Below are positions 13,001-25,800 of a stretch of DNA of 64,000 nucleotides, one piece after another. A program made the position numbers and the translations under genes. The DNA is from Xenopus tropicalis (lineage: Eukaryota; Chordata; Amphibia; Anura; Pipidae), in NCBI RefSeq assembly GCF_000004195.4, contig NC_030679.2:144158039-144222038 (forward strand), written 5' to 3'. Each line of letters starts with the position of its first letter. Position 1 is the first letter of the stretch. A model generated the notes under the pieces. It was not told where the DNA came from and did not search any database. It saw only the letters and a program-made list of their open reading frames with translations.

Positions 13001-16000
13001 GCTTTTCAGTTATTTAGCACCAATCCAGTTTGGCATTTCAGCAGCTATCTGGTTGCTAGTGTCTTGTTTACCTTAACAACCAGGCCAACCAAGACTGGAA
13101 TATGAATAGGAGAGGGACTGAATAGAACAATAGGGAATAAAAGCAAACTGTAACCTCACAAAGCAATCGTTTTGTGGCTGCCTGGGTCCGTGACCCCTAT
13201 TTCACAGCTGGAAGGATGTAAAAGAGGAAGGCAAATGATTAAAAAACTATAAAATACAGACCAATTGCCGAGTTGCTAGGAATAGGAATAACTTAAAGTT
13301 AACTTAAAGGTGAACCACCCCTTTAAAGCAGAGATGGGCAACAGGCACCAGTTTACATGCTATTTAACCACAACTGCCAGTTTCTTCGAATTATAGTTCA
13401 ACAACATCCCCTATGTGGAGTGCAAGCTCTGTTAGCAAGCACTTCTGGTGATAGGGGTGATAGGTGCCCTTTAACATGCCTACCCTCAACCAAACATGGC
13501 ACCTCTACCTTTAGTACTAAGTGCCATCTTGTCATGTAAGCAGTGCTGTGTAGGAACCACATACCCATTCTGATTTCTTTCCCTCTCCCACAGCTTCAGG
13601 GGAATCTGGAAGAGGTCGTGGATATGATGAATGGGATTTTTAAAGGAGTTTTTGTGCATCGTTACTGGTGAGTGTAAAACTCAAGCGCCGACACTTCACG
13701 GTAAGATCCACAACTGAATTAGCCCCATATCGCCCACCCGTAGTTGGGCATATCGGGAGAAGATCGCCAAGTGAGTGGATCTACTCCCGATATGCCCACC
13801 CATGGATGGGCAATTTGGGGCTAATTCAAATTAAAATGGTGGGTTTAGGCGTTGGTTAGGGAACCACATCAGCGAGCCAATACGGTCCCCGATCCGAAGG
13901 AGAAATCAAACCTGCCCGATTGAGATCTTCCCAGTTTCAGGCCAGATATTGGTCGGGGAGGCCCATCGGCGGTGCCCATACACGGGCAGATAAGCTGCTA
14001 ATTCGGTCTAAAGAACTGATATCGGCAGATAAGAGCGGCCCGTATATGGCCACCTTTATTACAATGCCCATCTAACTGTTGCAAAATCATATTAGCTTCC
14101 TGGCTTTTCTAGTAGTAAGGGTGAAGACACACAGAGCTACTAGTAGCAGCTACTTGTCGTGGCTACTAAAATAGACAATGCTGATCGTTTACTGATAATT
14201 GTCTCTACTTGTGTTTTAGCAGAGGCAATTTTCAGTTTTGTCTATGGCAGGGGATTTTCTGGAGTTTAGTAGCCGTGAAAAAGTAGCTGCTACTAGTAGC
14301 CCAGTGTGTCTTCACCCTAATGTATAGTATTGCCTTGAACTCTATCTGATGAAGGCATTGTCTGTATCTACCTACATAAATACATACATAGGAAGTTAGG
14401 CAGAAATAAAACCCATATCAACAGCAGAACAATCCTTGTGGCATTTTTAATGTTTCAAATGGGTTGTTCACCTTTAAGTTTGATGTAGAAAATACTACTT
14501 TGGTTTTCATTTTTTATTATGTGAGGTTTTTAAATTATTTAGCACCTCTCCAGTTAGGAATTTCGACAGCTGTCTGGTTGCTAGGGTCCAGTTTACCCTA
14601 GCAACCAGGCAGTCATTTGACAGAGAGACAGGAACATGATTAGAGTAGGGCCTAAATAGAGAGATAAGTCTCAAAAAGTAACAGTTATAAAATTGTAGCC
14701 TCACAGAGCAATAGCTTTTTGGCTGCCGGAGTCAGTGACCCCCATGCAAAAAACTGGAAAGAGAAGAGGAAGGAAGATAATTAAAAAACAAAAATAAAGA
14801 CCAATAAAGTCATAAAGTTTGTTGTATCCTTGCTCCCCCCCGTACAGCCCGTGTTATTGTTTGCTCTACTCTCTGATTTTTGTCTTCTTATGTTAGTGAC
14901 ACGTCTGCAGACATCCGAGCCATCTGTATGGAAGAGATCGGGGTTTGGATGAGAACATACAGCCAATCATTTCTGAGCGACAGCTGCCTCAAATATGTCG
15001 GATGGACTCTCTATGACAAGGTTAGAAGGGAACCAACAGGCAGAGAGTTAGAGGAGACATATAGGATAAACAAAAAAAACCTCTAATCCTGTAGGCAATA
15101 ATGAATTTGGGGAAACGATTAACCCTATCTGTAAAAATGGCCCCTTTATTGGAGCTCCCTATAGATCCTCTCAGGTCCCTGTCTGGGTTTCAAATGTTTA
15201 GTGAGCGTGTCCTAACGGTCATTGGTATGTAAATATTTTGTAAATGTCTGTTTGAAAATCTTTTAACCTTAAAGGTCACTGTCATGATATTTATGGGGCA
15301 CTTTTTATTTCTAAATGACACTGTTACACAGCAAATAATTCCCTCTGCCATTTAACCTTTTATTCTTGAACCAACAAATGTATTTGTAACTGTAATATTG
15401 GTGTGTAGGCGCCATCTCAGTGCCTTGTGCCTGAGTCTGAGCTTTCAGCCAGCGCTACACATTAGAACTGCTTTCAGCTAACCTATTGTTTCTCCTACTC
15501 CCATGTAACTGGAGGAGTCCCAAGCCGGACTTGGATTTCTTACTATTGAGTGCTATTCTGATACCTACTGGGAGCTGCTATCTTGCTCCCTTCCCATTGT
15601 TCTGCTGATCGGCTGCTGGGGGTGAGGGGGGGATATCACTCCAACTTGCAGCGCAGCAGTAAAGTGTGCCTGAGTCTGAGCTTTCAGCCAGCGCTACACA
15701 TTAGAACTGCTTTCAGCTAACCTATTGTTTCTCCTACTCCCATGTAACTGGAGGAGTCCCAAGCCGGACTTGGATTTCTTACTATTGAGTGCTATTCTGA
15801 TACCTACTGGGAGCTGCTATCTTGCTCCCTTCCCATTGTTCTGCTGATTGGCTGCTGGGGGTGAGGGGGGGAGATATCACTCCAACTTGCAGCGCAACAG
15901 TAAAGTGTGACTTTTAGTATGTTATAGAAGGGCCTATTCTAAGTAACTTTTTTAATTGATCTTCATTATTTATTTGTTTTATAGTTTTCAAATTATTTGC

Positions 16001-19000
16001 CTTCTTCTTCTAACTCTTTGCAGTTTTTTAATGCGGGTCACTGACCCCGGCAGCCAAAAAGCTATTGCTCTGTGAGGCTACAGATTTATTGTTATTGTTA
16101 CTTTTTGTAACTATCTTTTCTATTCAGCCCCTCTCCTATTCATATACCAGTCTCTCATCCGAAACCACCCCCTGGTTGCCAACGTAACTTGAACCCTAGC
16201 AACCAAATAGCTTCTGAAACGCTTCTGAAACGAAAAGTGGAGGGATCCTGAACTGAAAATGAAATAACTAAAAAACTACAAATAATAAAAAATGAAGACC
16301 AATTGCAAATTGTCTCAGAATACATACTGAATGTTAACTCAAAGGTGAACAACACCTTTAATGTAAATATATGGGTGGCACTGCTGCATTAGTTATTGCT
16401 CAGTATCAAACATTCTCTATAGCAGTGTCTGTGTTTTGCCACTAGGTGGCGAATGCAGAGAAAACTTTCTAATAGCGTCTGAATTTAGAATAACAGATGA
16501 GTTAACCCTGTAAGTGCCAGTAAGCCCATGAGAGATACCGTTATAGGGATTACTCCTGCCCTGAGCACGTACAGGCTGAAATCAATGAATTGCTCCGGTA
16601 AAGGGAAACTGCAATAATTCACATCCAACTCACGTCAGCTTACCTGGCCCTATAAACCAATCACATTCCTCCGTGTACTTACACACTGCAGCCTATCCAT
16701 ATTGTAAAATACCGGTTATGGGGGCGCCCGTGTGTAATGAGCTGCCGACAGGTAAGTGTAAAGTGCTTGTGGGACATTCTGTAATGAAAAGAACACGTGG
16801 CCCGTACGGGGATCGAACCCGCGACCTTGGCGTTATTAGCACCACGCTCTAACCAACTGAGCTAACCGGCCAGCTGATATAATTTGAAAGTTGGCCTTTT
16901 TTTGTTTTGGGTTTTATTTAATTTTTTTTTGTACAGATAGCAGTAACTGCGCTATTGCATCTGATAACACGTAACACGATAACACGCAACTGATAGAATC
17001 AAATCAGAAGCATGCAGGGTTTAAACCCTATTATCCTTTAAAATTTTAAATTCAAAAGGTTTGCAGTAGTGTAACAGAGTATGTTTCAAGTAGTGTACCC
17101 CCTACTGTAAATGATAAGGATATTCGCAATCACTGAGAGGTTCTGTGCCCATATAAAGGCACAAGGCTGCAGGCTGAGTTATACAGGGAACTCTGAGTAT
17201 CACTCATGTATTATAAGGGATAATGTACCCCCTACTGTAAATGATAAGGATATTAGCAGTCACTGAGGGGTTCTGTGCCCATATAAAGGCACAAGGCTGC
17301 AGGCTGAGTTATACAGGGAACTCTGAGTATCACTCATGTATTATAAGGGATAATGTACCCCCTACTGTAAATGATAAGGATATTAGCAGTCACTGAGGGG
17401 TTCTGTGCCCATATAAAGGCACAAGGCTGCAGGCTGAGTTATACAGGGAACTCTGAGTATCACTCATGTATTATAAGGGATAATGTACCCCCTACTGTAA
17501 ATGATAAGGACATTAGACTGGGCCCTCTACTCTCCCAGCCCCTCCTGCAACTACAGGGTCTGCTCCCTCTGTAGTTACGCCCTTACATAGCAACCAGATC
17601 GCTGCTGAAACTCCAAACTGGAGAGCCGCTGAATGGAAATTGAAGTAATTAAACGACTCCAAATAATAAAAATTAAAAAACAATTACAAATTGTTACAGA
17701 ATATTACTCTCTACATCATACTACACGTACTTAACCCCTTTAAGATTTCAAACCCAAGCTTGCAGCCAATCAGAGCGTCTGACTGCATAGGGATAGATCA
17801 GGCTACAGCCAATCAGAGCATGGCAGCATTCGCAGGGCTAAACCTGCCAGTGGGGGGGGTCATTTAAACATGCTGGGCAAATTTCGCACCTGGGCAGTAA
17901 CCCATGCAACCAATGACAAAAGTTAATCACTGATTGGTTGCTATGGGATATTGCCCAGTGTCTTTAAATGACCCCCAGTGCCTTTATCAGTACATGTGTG
18001 TGCTCTTTGTCTCTCCAGCAGGGGGCGGTGAGGCTGCAGTGCATCCGGACATTGCACAGTTTATACAGTGTCCCAGAGATGGCCCCAAAGCTGGAACTTT
18101 TCACTAGCAGATTCAAGGTGAATTCCACGTATTCCCACGCTTTCCCTCCTCAGTCTGTACATATACATATTGTACTAGTGTGTGTACGCCGTGTAAACTT
18201 CTGTCACCCCCCCCCCCTTTTACAGAACCGTATGGTATTCATGGTGTTAGATAAAGAGCAGCAGGTTGCTGTAGAGGCAATTAAACTGATTGGACTCATT
18301 TCACAGTGAGTATCAACAACTAGTTAGTAGTGGTTAGTAGTTAGTTTCCCAAACTGGGTGCCCCTGGAACTATAGCAGGGTGACTGTTACCCCAATGTTT
18401 CTATATATCTGTAACCTTGTTATGGGCTAAGGGGGCCCAGCCTGAAGGCCAGTTAGGGGGGGATTTGGGGTGAGTGTTTATTTGTGCCCTGAGTACCCCT
18501 GGAACTATAGCAGGGTGACTGTTACCCCAATGTTTCTATATATCTGTAACCTTGTTATGGGCTAAGGGGGCCCAGCCTGAAGGCCAGTTAGGGGGGGATT
18601 TGGGGTGAGTGCTTATTTGTGCCCTGGGTACCCCTGGAACTATAGCGGGGTGACTGTTACCCCAATGTTTCTATATATCTGTAACCTTGTTATGGGCTAA
18701 GGGGGCCCAGCCTGAAGGCCAGTTAGGGGGGGATTTGGGGTGAGTGCTTATTTGTGCCCTGGGTACCCCTGGAACTATAGCGGGGTGACTGTTACCCCAA
18801 TGTTTCTATATATCTGTAACCTTGTTATGGGCTAAGGGGGCCCAGCCTGAAGGCCAGTTAGGGGGGGATTTGGGGTGAGTGCTTATTTGTGCCCTGGGTA
18901 CCCCTGGAACTATAGCGGGGTGACTGTTACCCCAATGTTTCTATATATCTGTAACCTTTATATGGGCTAAGGGGGCCCAGCCTGAAGGCCAGTTAGGGGG

Positions 19001-19767
19001 GGATTTGGGGTGAGGGCTTATTTGTGCCCTGGGTACCCCTGGAACTATAGCAGGGTGACTGTTACCCCAATGTTTCTATATATCTGTAACCTTGTTATGG
19101 GCTAAGGGGGCCCAGCCTGAAGGCCAGTTAGGGGGGGATTTGGGGTGAGTGCTTATTTGTGCCCTGGGTACCCCTGGAATTATAGCGGGGTGACTGTTAC
19201 CCCAATGTTTCTATATATCTGTAACCTTGTTATGGGCTAAGGGGGCCCAGCCTGAAGGCCAGTTAGGGGGGGATTTGGGGTGAGTGCTTATTTTTGCCCT
19301 GGGTACCCCTGGAACTATAGCGGGGTGACTGTTACCCCAATGTTTCTATATATCTGTAACCTTGTTATGGGCTAAGGGGGCCCAGCCTGAAGGCCAGTTA
19401 GGGGGGGATTTGGGGTGAGTGCTTATTTGTGCCCTGGGTACCCCTGGAACTTTATCGGGGTGACTGTTACCCCAATGTTTCTATATATCTGTAACCTTGT
19501 TATGGGCTAAGGGGGCCCAGCCTGAAGGTCAGTTAGGGGGGGATTTGGGGTGAGTGCTTATTTGTGCCCTGGGTACCCCTGGAACTATAGCAGGGTGACT
19601 GTTACCCCAATGTTTCTATATATCTGATTGTCTCTCATACAGGAACATGGAGGATATGCTGAGTAAGAAGGACTGTGACACTATTTACCCCTTCGTGTTT
19701 GTATCCAGTCGAGCAGTTTCATCTGCAGCAGGGGCATTTCTGTATCAGAGGTCAGTGGCAGAGACTG

Positions 19768-19855
<88 letters not shown>

Positions 19856-22800
19856 TCTTTACCTTCCACTTTGTACTCACTCACCTTATGGACAGAACAT
19901 TTTATGAATCTCCACTTTTAATTGGTTTATTCAGAAGTTGCTGATACTTAGCAGCACATTCAGACGTGAAGTAAAGGGGCAACTGATACAAGTGAACATG
20001 TTGCACTCATCTACTTTTCATTAGTTTATTATGTCTTGGATCCAGTTCCGCAGAAAGCGCTTTAGTCCCATTATTTCTTATTGTATGATAACCTATAGAG
20101 AGGAAGTTTATTCTCATCTCTGCCATGTTTCACGCCGTTTATATCTGCTGGCAGGGTTCTAGCTCACACAGTAGCTGAAACAAGTCCCAAAGGCAGAAAT
20201 CGGCTCGGAAATGTATCCTTCTTTCGACTGCTGATGTCATTCTTCATAAAGAGTAAGGTAGGCCATATTAGTTCCTTTCATCAGTTAGATTTCCTTTATA
20301 CTAGGGCTCTCTCTCTCTTGTAGAACTTTTTTAAAACCATTTATTTTATAGCCCCCGGTCTGATTTGGGTCTCCATAGACTTAACTGCATGACACCATCA
20401 TTTTTATATACTTAAACATGAATTATTTGGCCCACTACATGAAATAAGTTGGACAGCAGTGCTTTATGTCTTCCCAGTCATGTAGTGAGGTCCTTCTAAG
20501 AATACAAACAGTGGACTTGAGCTGAGGCCAGGCACGGACTGGGAATCAAAATAGGCCCTGGCATTTAAGGCACACAGAGGCCCAAACAGCCCCCCACTGG
20601 CCCAATAAATAATGACTGGCTATGGCATCTTACAGCAGCCCCTCTGGCATTTGCCTGAACCTACAGATTGCCAGTCCGGGCCTGATTTTCAGTACACAGA
20701 GGCCCAAACAGCCCCCCCCCCCTCATAGGCCCAATAAATAGTGACTGTCTATGGCACCTTACAGCAGCCTCTCTGGCATTTGCCTGAACCTACAGATTGC
20801 CAGTCCGGGCCTGATTTTCAGTACACAGAGGCCCAAACAGCCCCCCCATAGGCCCAATAAATAGTGAGTGTCTATGGCACCTTACAGCAGCCCCTCTGGC
20901 ATTTGCCTGAACCCACAGATTGCCAGTCCGGGCCTGATTTTCAGTACACAGAGGCCCAAACAGCCCCGCCCTCATAGGCCCAATAAATAATGAGTGTCTA
21001 TGGCACCTTACAGCAGCCCCCCTGGCATTTACCACAACCCACAGATTGCCAGTCTGGGCCTGATTTTCAGTACACAGAGGCCCAAACAGCCCCCCCATAG
21101 GCCCAATAAATAGTGAGTGACTATGGCACCTTACAGCAGCCCCTCTGGCATTTACCACAACCCACAGATTGCCGGACTTAGGCACAAAAATATATACATG
21201 CATAGAAGTGTACAATAACTAGTAGCTATCATCCGGCGGCCGTAACATAGGCCCTTACTGTCCATCTGTTCCCTCAAGCTCCCTGAACATGCTGCGTATC
21301 TGGTAGACAGTTTGTGGGAATGCGCTGGGGCCCCCCTGCAAGACTGGGTGTGCCAGACTGATCTGCTGCTGCTGGAAGAGGAGGGTAAGACTAGACCCAA
21401 CCTTTATAATCCAATTAACTCGCAATATCTTTCTTTTTCAGTTTTGATTTCCCAGACTCTTTCTCACAGCCATTATGTGTAACATTTCCATTTCTACCCC
21501 CCAGGCTTGGATGACACGGATGAAAGTGCTCTGATAGAAATCTTAGTGGCGTCTATGAGACAGGCAGTCGAGGGGACGTCTCCTGTGGGTAGAGTGCCCG
21601 CTAGAAGGGTATGTACGTTCTAGAAGATCAATGTAGCTTAAGTTCAGTATCCAGCTGAATCTTTTGCAAAGGATTCTGGGTTCTGCCAGTGGCTTTGGTG
21701 CATCCCTAGTTCTGGTTTTCATTTACTAACCTGTGCAAAAGGCAGGACAGTTTGCTCATGTGTGTGCACCTATTATTGTTTGCACAGTAGCAAATAAGCC
21801 ATCTTTTACTTGGTGTTTTCTCCCAGGCTTTTGCATTAAAGGACAGGAAGGCTGAAGACAAAAGCCGATTGACCCGTCATATGATTCTTGCACTTCCCCC
21901 TCTCTTGGCGAAGGTACATTTATGGCAATTTATTTATAAAAAGGGCACCTTTATTTAGTAGCTCAGAATGGGCCACTGAAGAGCAGGTTTGCTTGCCCTG
22001 TATGTCTTCCAAACAACATCATCTTCAAGGCTGTCCTCTCTGCCCAGTCTGTGGAGCTGGTTGAGGGACAGGAAGGCAGAGGAGTGTGGGAATCGAACCT
22101 TTGAGTTAACTTTTAGCACAATGTAGAGAGTAATATTCTGAGATAATTTTCCATTGGTCTTCATTTTTTTATTATTTTTTAGTTTTTAAATTATTTTACA
22201 TTTTGTTCACCAGCTCTCCAGTTAGGAGTTTCATCAGCTATCTGGTTGCTAGGGTCCAACCAGGGAATGGTTAGAAGAAAAGACTAGTACACTATTTAAA
22301 TAGGAGAGGACCTGAATAAAAAAAAGAATATATATATGCCCATACCACACAGAACTATATATACACTGACACATACACCTATTTCATAGGTTTTTTTAAG
22401 AACTTCCCTTGAGAGTATTCTCTTCCCTCAGTTTTCAGCTGATAGCAAGAAGGTGAGAACTCTTCTGAAGATCACTTCCTTTATGGAGCTGGAGATTTAC
22501 TGTACAGACAGAATGGAAAAGGTAAGGGAGTGGACAAAGAGACGCGACTACCAGGCAATGGAAGATAGGGCCAAGCCTGGACTGGCAATCTGTGGCCAGA
22601 GGGGCTCCGGTAAGATGCCATAGACAGTTACTATTTACTGGGCTGATGGGGGGCTGTTTGGGCCTCCCTGCACTTGAGAGACAGGGATTATTTTGATATA
22701 ATATACAGATGTTAAATCCTGCCTCTAGATGGTGCTAGAGTGCAAAGACTTGCCAGCAAACTCAAAAGAAAATGCCATAAACCATGTACCACCTGGTGGC

Positions 22801-25800
22801 AGATTTGGGTTTTTTTTTTTCCTTGTCATAGCTGGAAGAGACATGGGAATGAGCTTGGCTGCCTCTGTACATTTCTCCTTGTGTCTCTCTCCCATTCCAT
22901 ACTCCAGGTATAGGAAAAGCGACTCGCTTCTTTTTATGTTTATTCCCCCTAGTTTCTAGATACACTGTTGGCTGAGGTTCAGGAGATCTTGGAGAAGCAT
23001 ACAGAGGAAGATGTTTTAGAGTCCTGCTCTCGGGCTCTGTACATCTTGTGTGACCGCAAGCAGGCCTTGTACCAGCGCGCAGACATTGCACGCAGCACCT
23101 TAATGGACCGGCTCACTGGCCGCTTTTTGCAGCAGGTTCCGGAAATCATGCAGGTATCTGTTAATGCCTCTCAGCCTGGATATACTTTCAACCAACCTCC
23201 TTCCATGCCGGTGGCATTGCATCCATACCTTTATGCCCCCATAGATATGTTTCATAAATTATCACCTTTCTAAATACATAGGCTATGTCAGGGTGCCTTT
23301 ACCCACTGCAACAAATACTTCATGAATCTCTCGCTATAATGAACATGTTCTGAGTTGTGCTTTTATACTTACCCATCCTCCATCTTGTCCTCTCCAGGAG
23401 ACTGAGCCAGATGAAGATGCCGTTTATAATATCGCTGCAACAATGAAAAGGATATCACCATTGTACAGGTAACAGCTGGCAGCTTTCCCTTGGGAGACTA
23501 AAGGGATTCTGTCACGGAAAATGTCTTTTTTTCAAAATGTGTTAAAGGGAAACTATACCCCCAGAATGAATACGTAACCAACAGATAGTTTTTACCTTTC
23601 TTTCTCCTTTAACATAATATAAACTAAGTAAGCCTTATCAGAAAGGTCTATGTAAATACAGCCATAAGCACTCACAGAAACGCTGCACTGAGTTCTAATG
23701 TGTAGCACTGGCTCCTTTTGATAGCTCAGACTCAGGCACACTTTACTGCTGCGCTGCAAGTTGGAGTGATTTCCCCCCCCCCCCCTCACCCCCAGCAGCC
23801 GATCTGCAGAACAATGGGAAGGGAGCAAGATAGCAGCTCCCAGTAGGTATCAGAATAGCACTCAATAGTAAGAAATCCAAGTCCGGCTTGGGACTCCTCC
23901 AGTTACATGGGAGTAGGAGAAACAATAGGTTAGCTGAAAGCAGTTCTAATGTGTAGCGCTGGCTGAAAGCTCAGACTCAGGCACACTTTACTGCTGCGCT
24001 GCAAGTTGGAGTGATATCCCCCCCCCCCTCACCCCCAGCAGCCGATCAGCAGAACAATGGGAAGGGAGCAAGATAGCAGCTCCCAGTAGGTATCAGAATA
24101 GCCCTCAATAGTAAGAAATCCAAGTCTGGCTTGGGACTCCTCCAGTTACATGGGAGAAGGAGAAACAATAGGTCAGCTGAAAGCAGTTCTAATGTGTAGC
24201 ACTGGCTCCTTCTGAAAGCTCAGACTCAGGCACACTTTACTGTTGTGCTGCAAGTTGGAGTGATACCCCCCCCACCCCCAGCAGCCGATCAGCAGAACAA
24301 TGGGAAGGGAGCAAGATAGCAGCTCCCAGTAGGTATCCGAATAGCACTCAATACTAAGAAATCCAAGTCTGGCTTGGGACTCCTCCAGTTACATGGGAGA
24401 AGGAGAAACAATGGGTCAGCTGAAAGCAGTTCTAATGTGTAGCTCTGGCTGAAAGCTCAGACTCAGGCACACTTTACTGCTGCGCTGCAAGTTGGAGTGA
24501 TATTCCCCCCCCCTCCCCCCCAGCAGCCGATCAGCAGAACAATGGGAAGGGAGCAAGATAGCAGCTCCCAGTAGGTATCAGAATAGCACTCAATAGTAAG
24601 AAATCCAAGTCCGGCTTGGGACTCCTCCAGTTACATGGGAGTAGGAGAAACAATAGGTTAGCTGAAAGCAGTTCTAATGTGTAGCGCTGGCTGAAAGCTC
24701 AGACTCAGGCACAATGCACTGAGATGGCGCCTACACACCAATATTACAGCTACAAATACATTTGTTGGTTCAAGAATAAAAGGTTAAATGGCAGAGGGAA
24801 TTATTTGCTGTGTAACCGTGTCATTTAGAGATAAAAAGTGCCCCATGAACTACCTCTGGGAAGTGCTCCACAGATTTGGCCTGGGCACCAAATTTATCCA
24901 ATGGGTTAAACTGCTCTACAAATCCCCAGTTGCTAAGGTTAGGGTTAATAATTTCATCTCCCCCCCTTTCCAACTCCGCAGGGGAACCAGACAAGGGTGC
25001 CCCCTATCACCAATCCTCTTTGCACTAGCGATAGAACCCTTAGCTATTACAATAAGGGAGTGTGCTTCCATTAAAGGGCTCCAGTTTGCCAACATAACGG
25101 AGAAAGTGTCCCTCTTTGCGGACGATATTTTAATATACTTAGCAGACCCCTTAGAATCCCTCTCCACCATGCTAACTGTTGTCCAAGAATTTGGCAAATA
25201 CTCGGGACTTCGTGTTAACTGGGATAAATCACAACTATTTAGCATTGACCCTACCCCCCATATCCCTCCTCCCCAGCAGACACAATTGAAATGGGTCACA
25301 TCCTTTAAATACCTGGGGATATGGATAAACCCAGACCCCCAACTCTTTCTACAACTCAATCTAGACCCTATAATGGACTCCCTGTCACAAGTTCTTAAGA
25401 CCTGGGCCAAACTACCACTTACACTTTGGGGAAGAGTGAATATCATCAAGATGATATATTTGCCTAAATTCCTGTATATATTCCACAACACCCCATTTAC
25501 AATCCCTCGATCCTTTTTCAAAAAACTAAACAGAACTATAACTTCATTTATTTGGGCCAATGGTACCCCCCGTATTTCCTGGGAGAGGCTAACAGCAACC
25601 GTCGAAAATGGAGGCCTAGCCTTGCCACACTTCTACTTCTACTACTTAGCCTCCCAAATCTACTACATACACTGGTGCCTTGCTCCCAATCCATATAATC
25701 CCAATACACAACTTCAAGCGTCCATCCTCCACTCAATAGAAGGCCTAAGCACCTATCCTTATAGACACCACACAGATATGACCAACCTACCACATACGCT

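Noticed and set aside
20790..21215. 141-codon repetitive frame on the - strand
   Set aside because: It is four near-identical peptide repeats from the ~125-bp tandem array, with no start context or splice support.
24788..24846. Start codon of the LINE frame at 24788 as a real start
   Set aside because: It lies in the host repeat before the target duplication. The same ATG context occurs at 37102, where no LINE follows, so it is a chance fusion.
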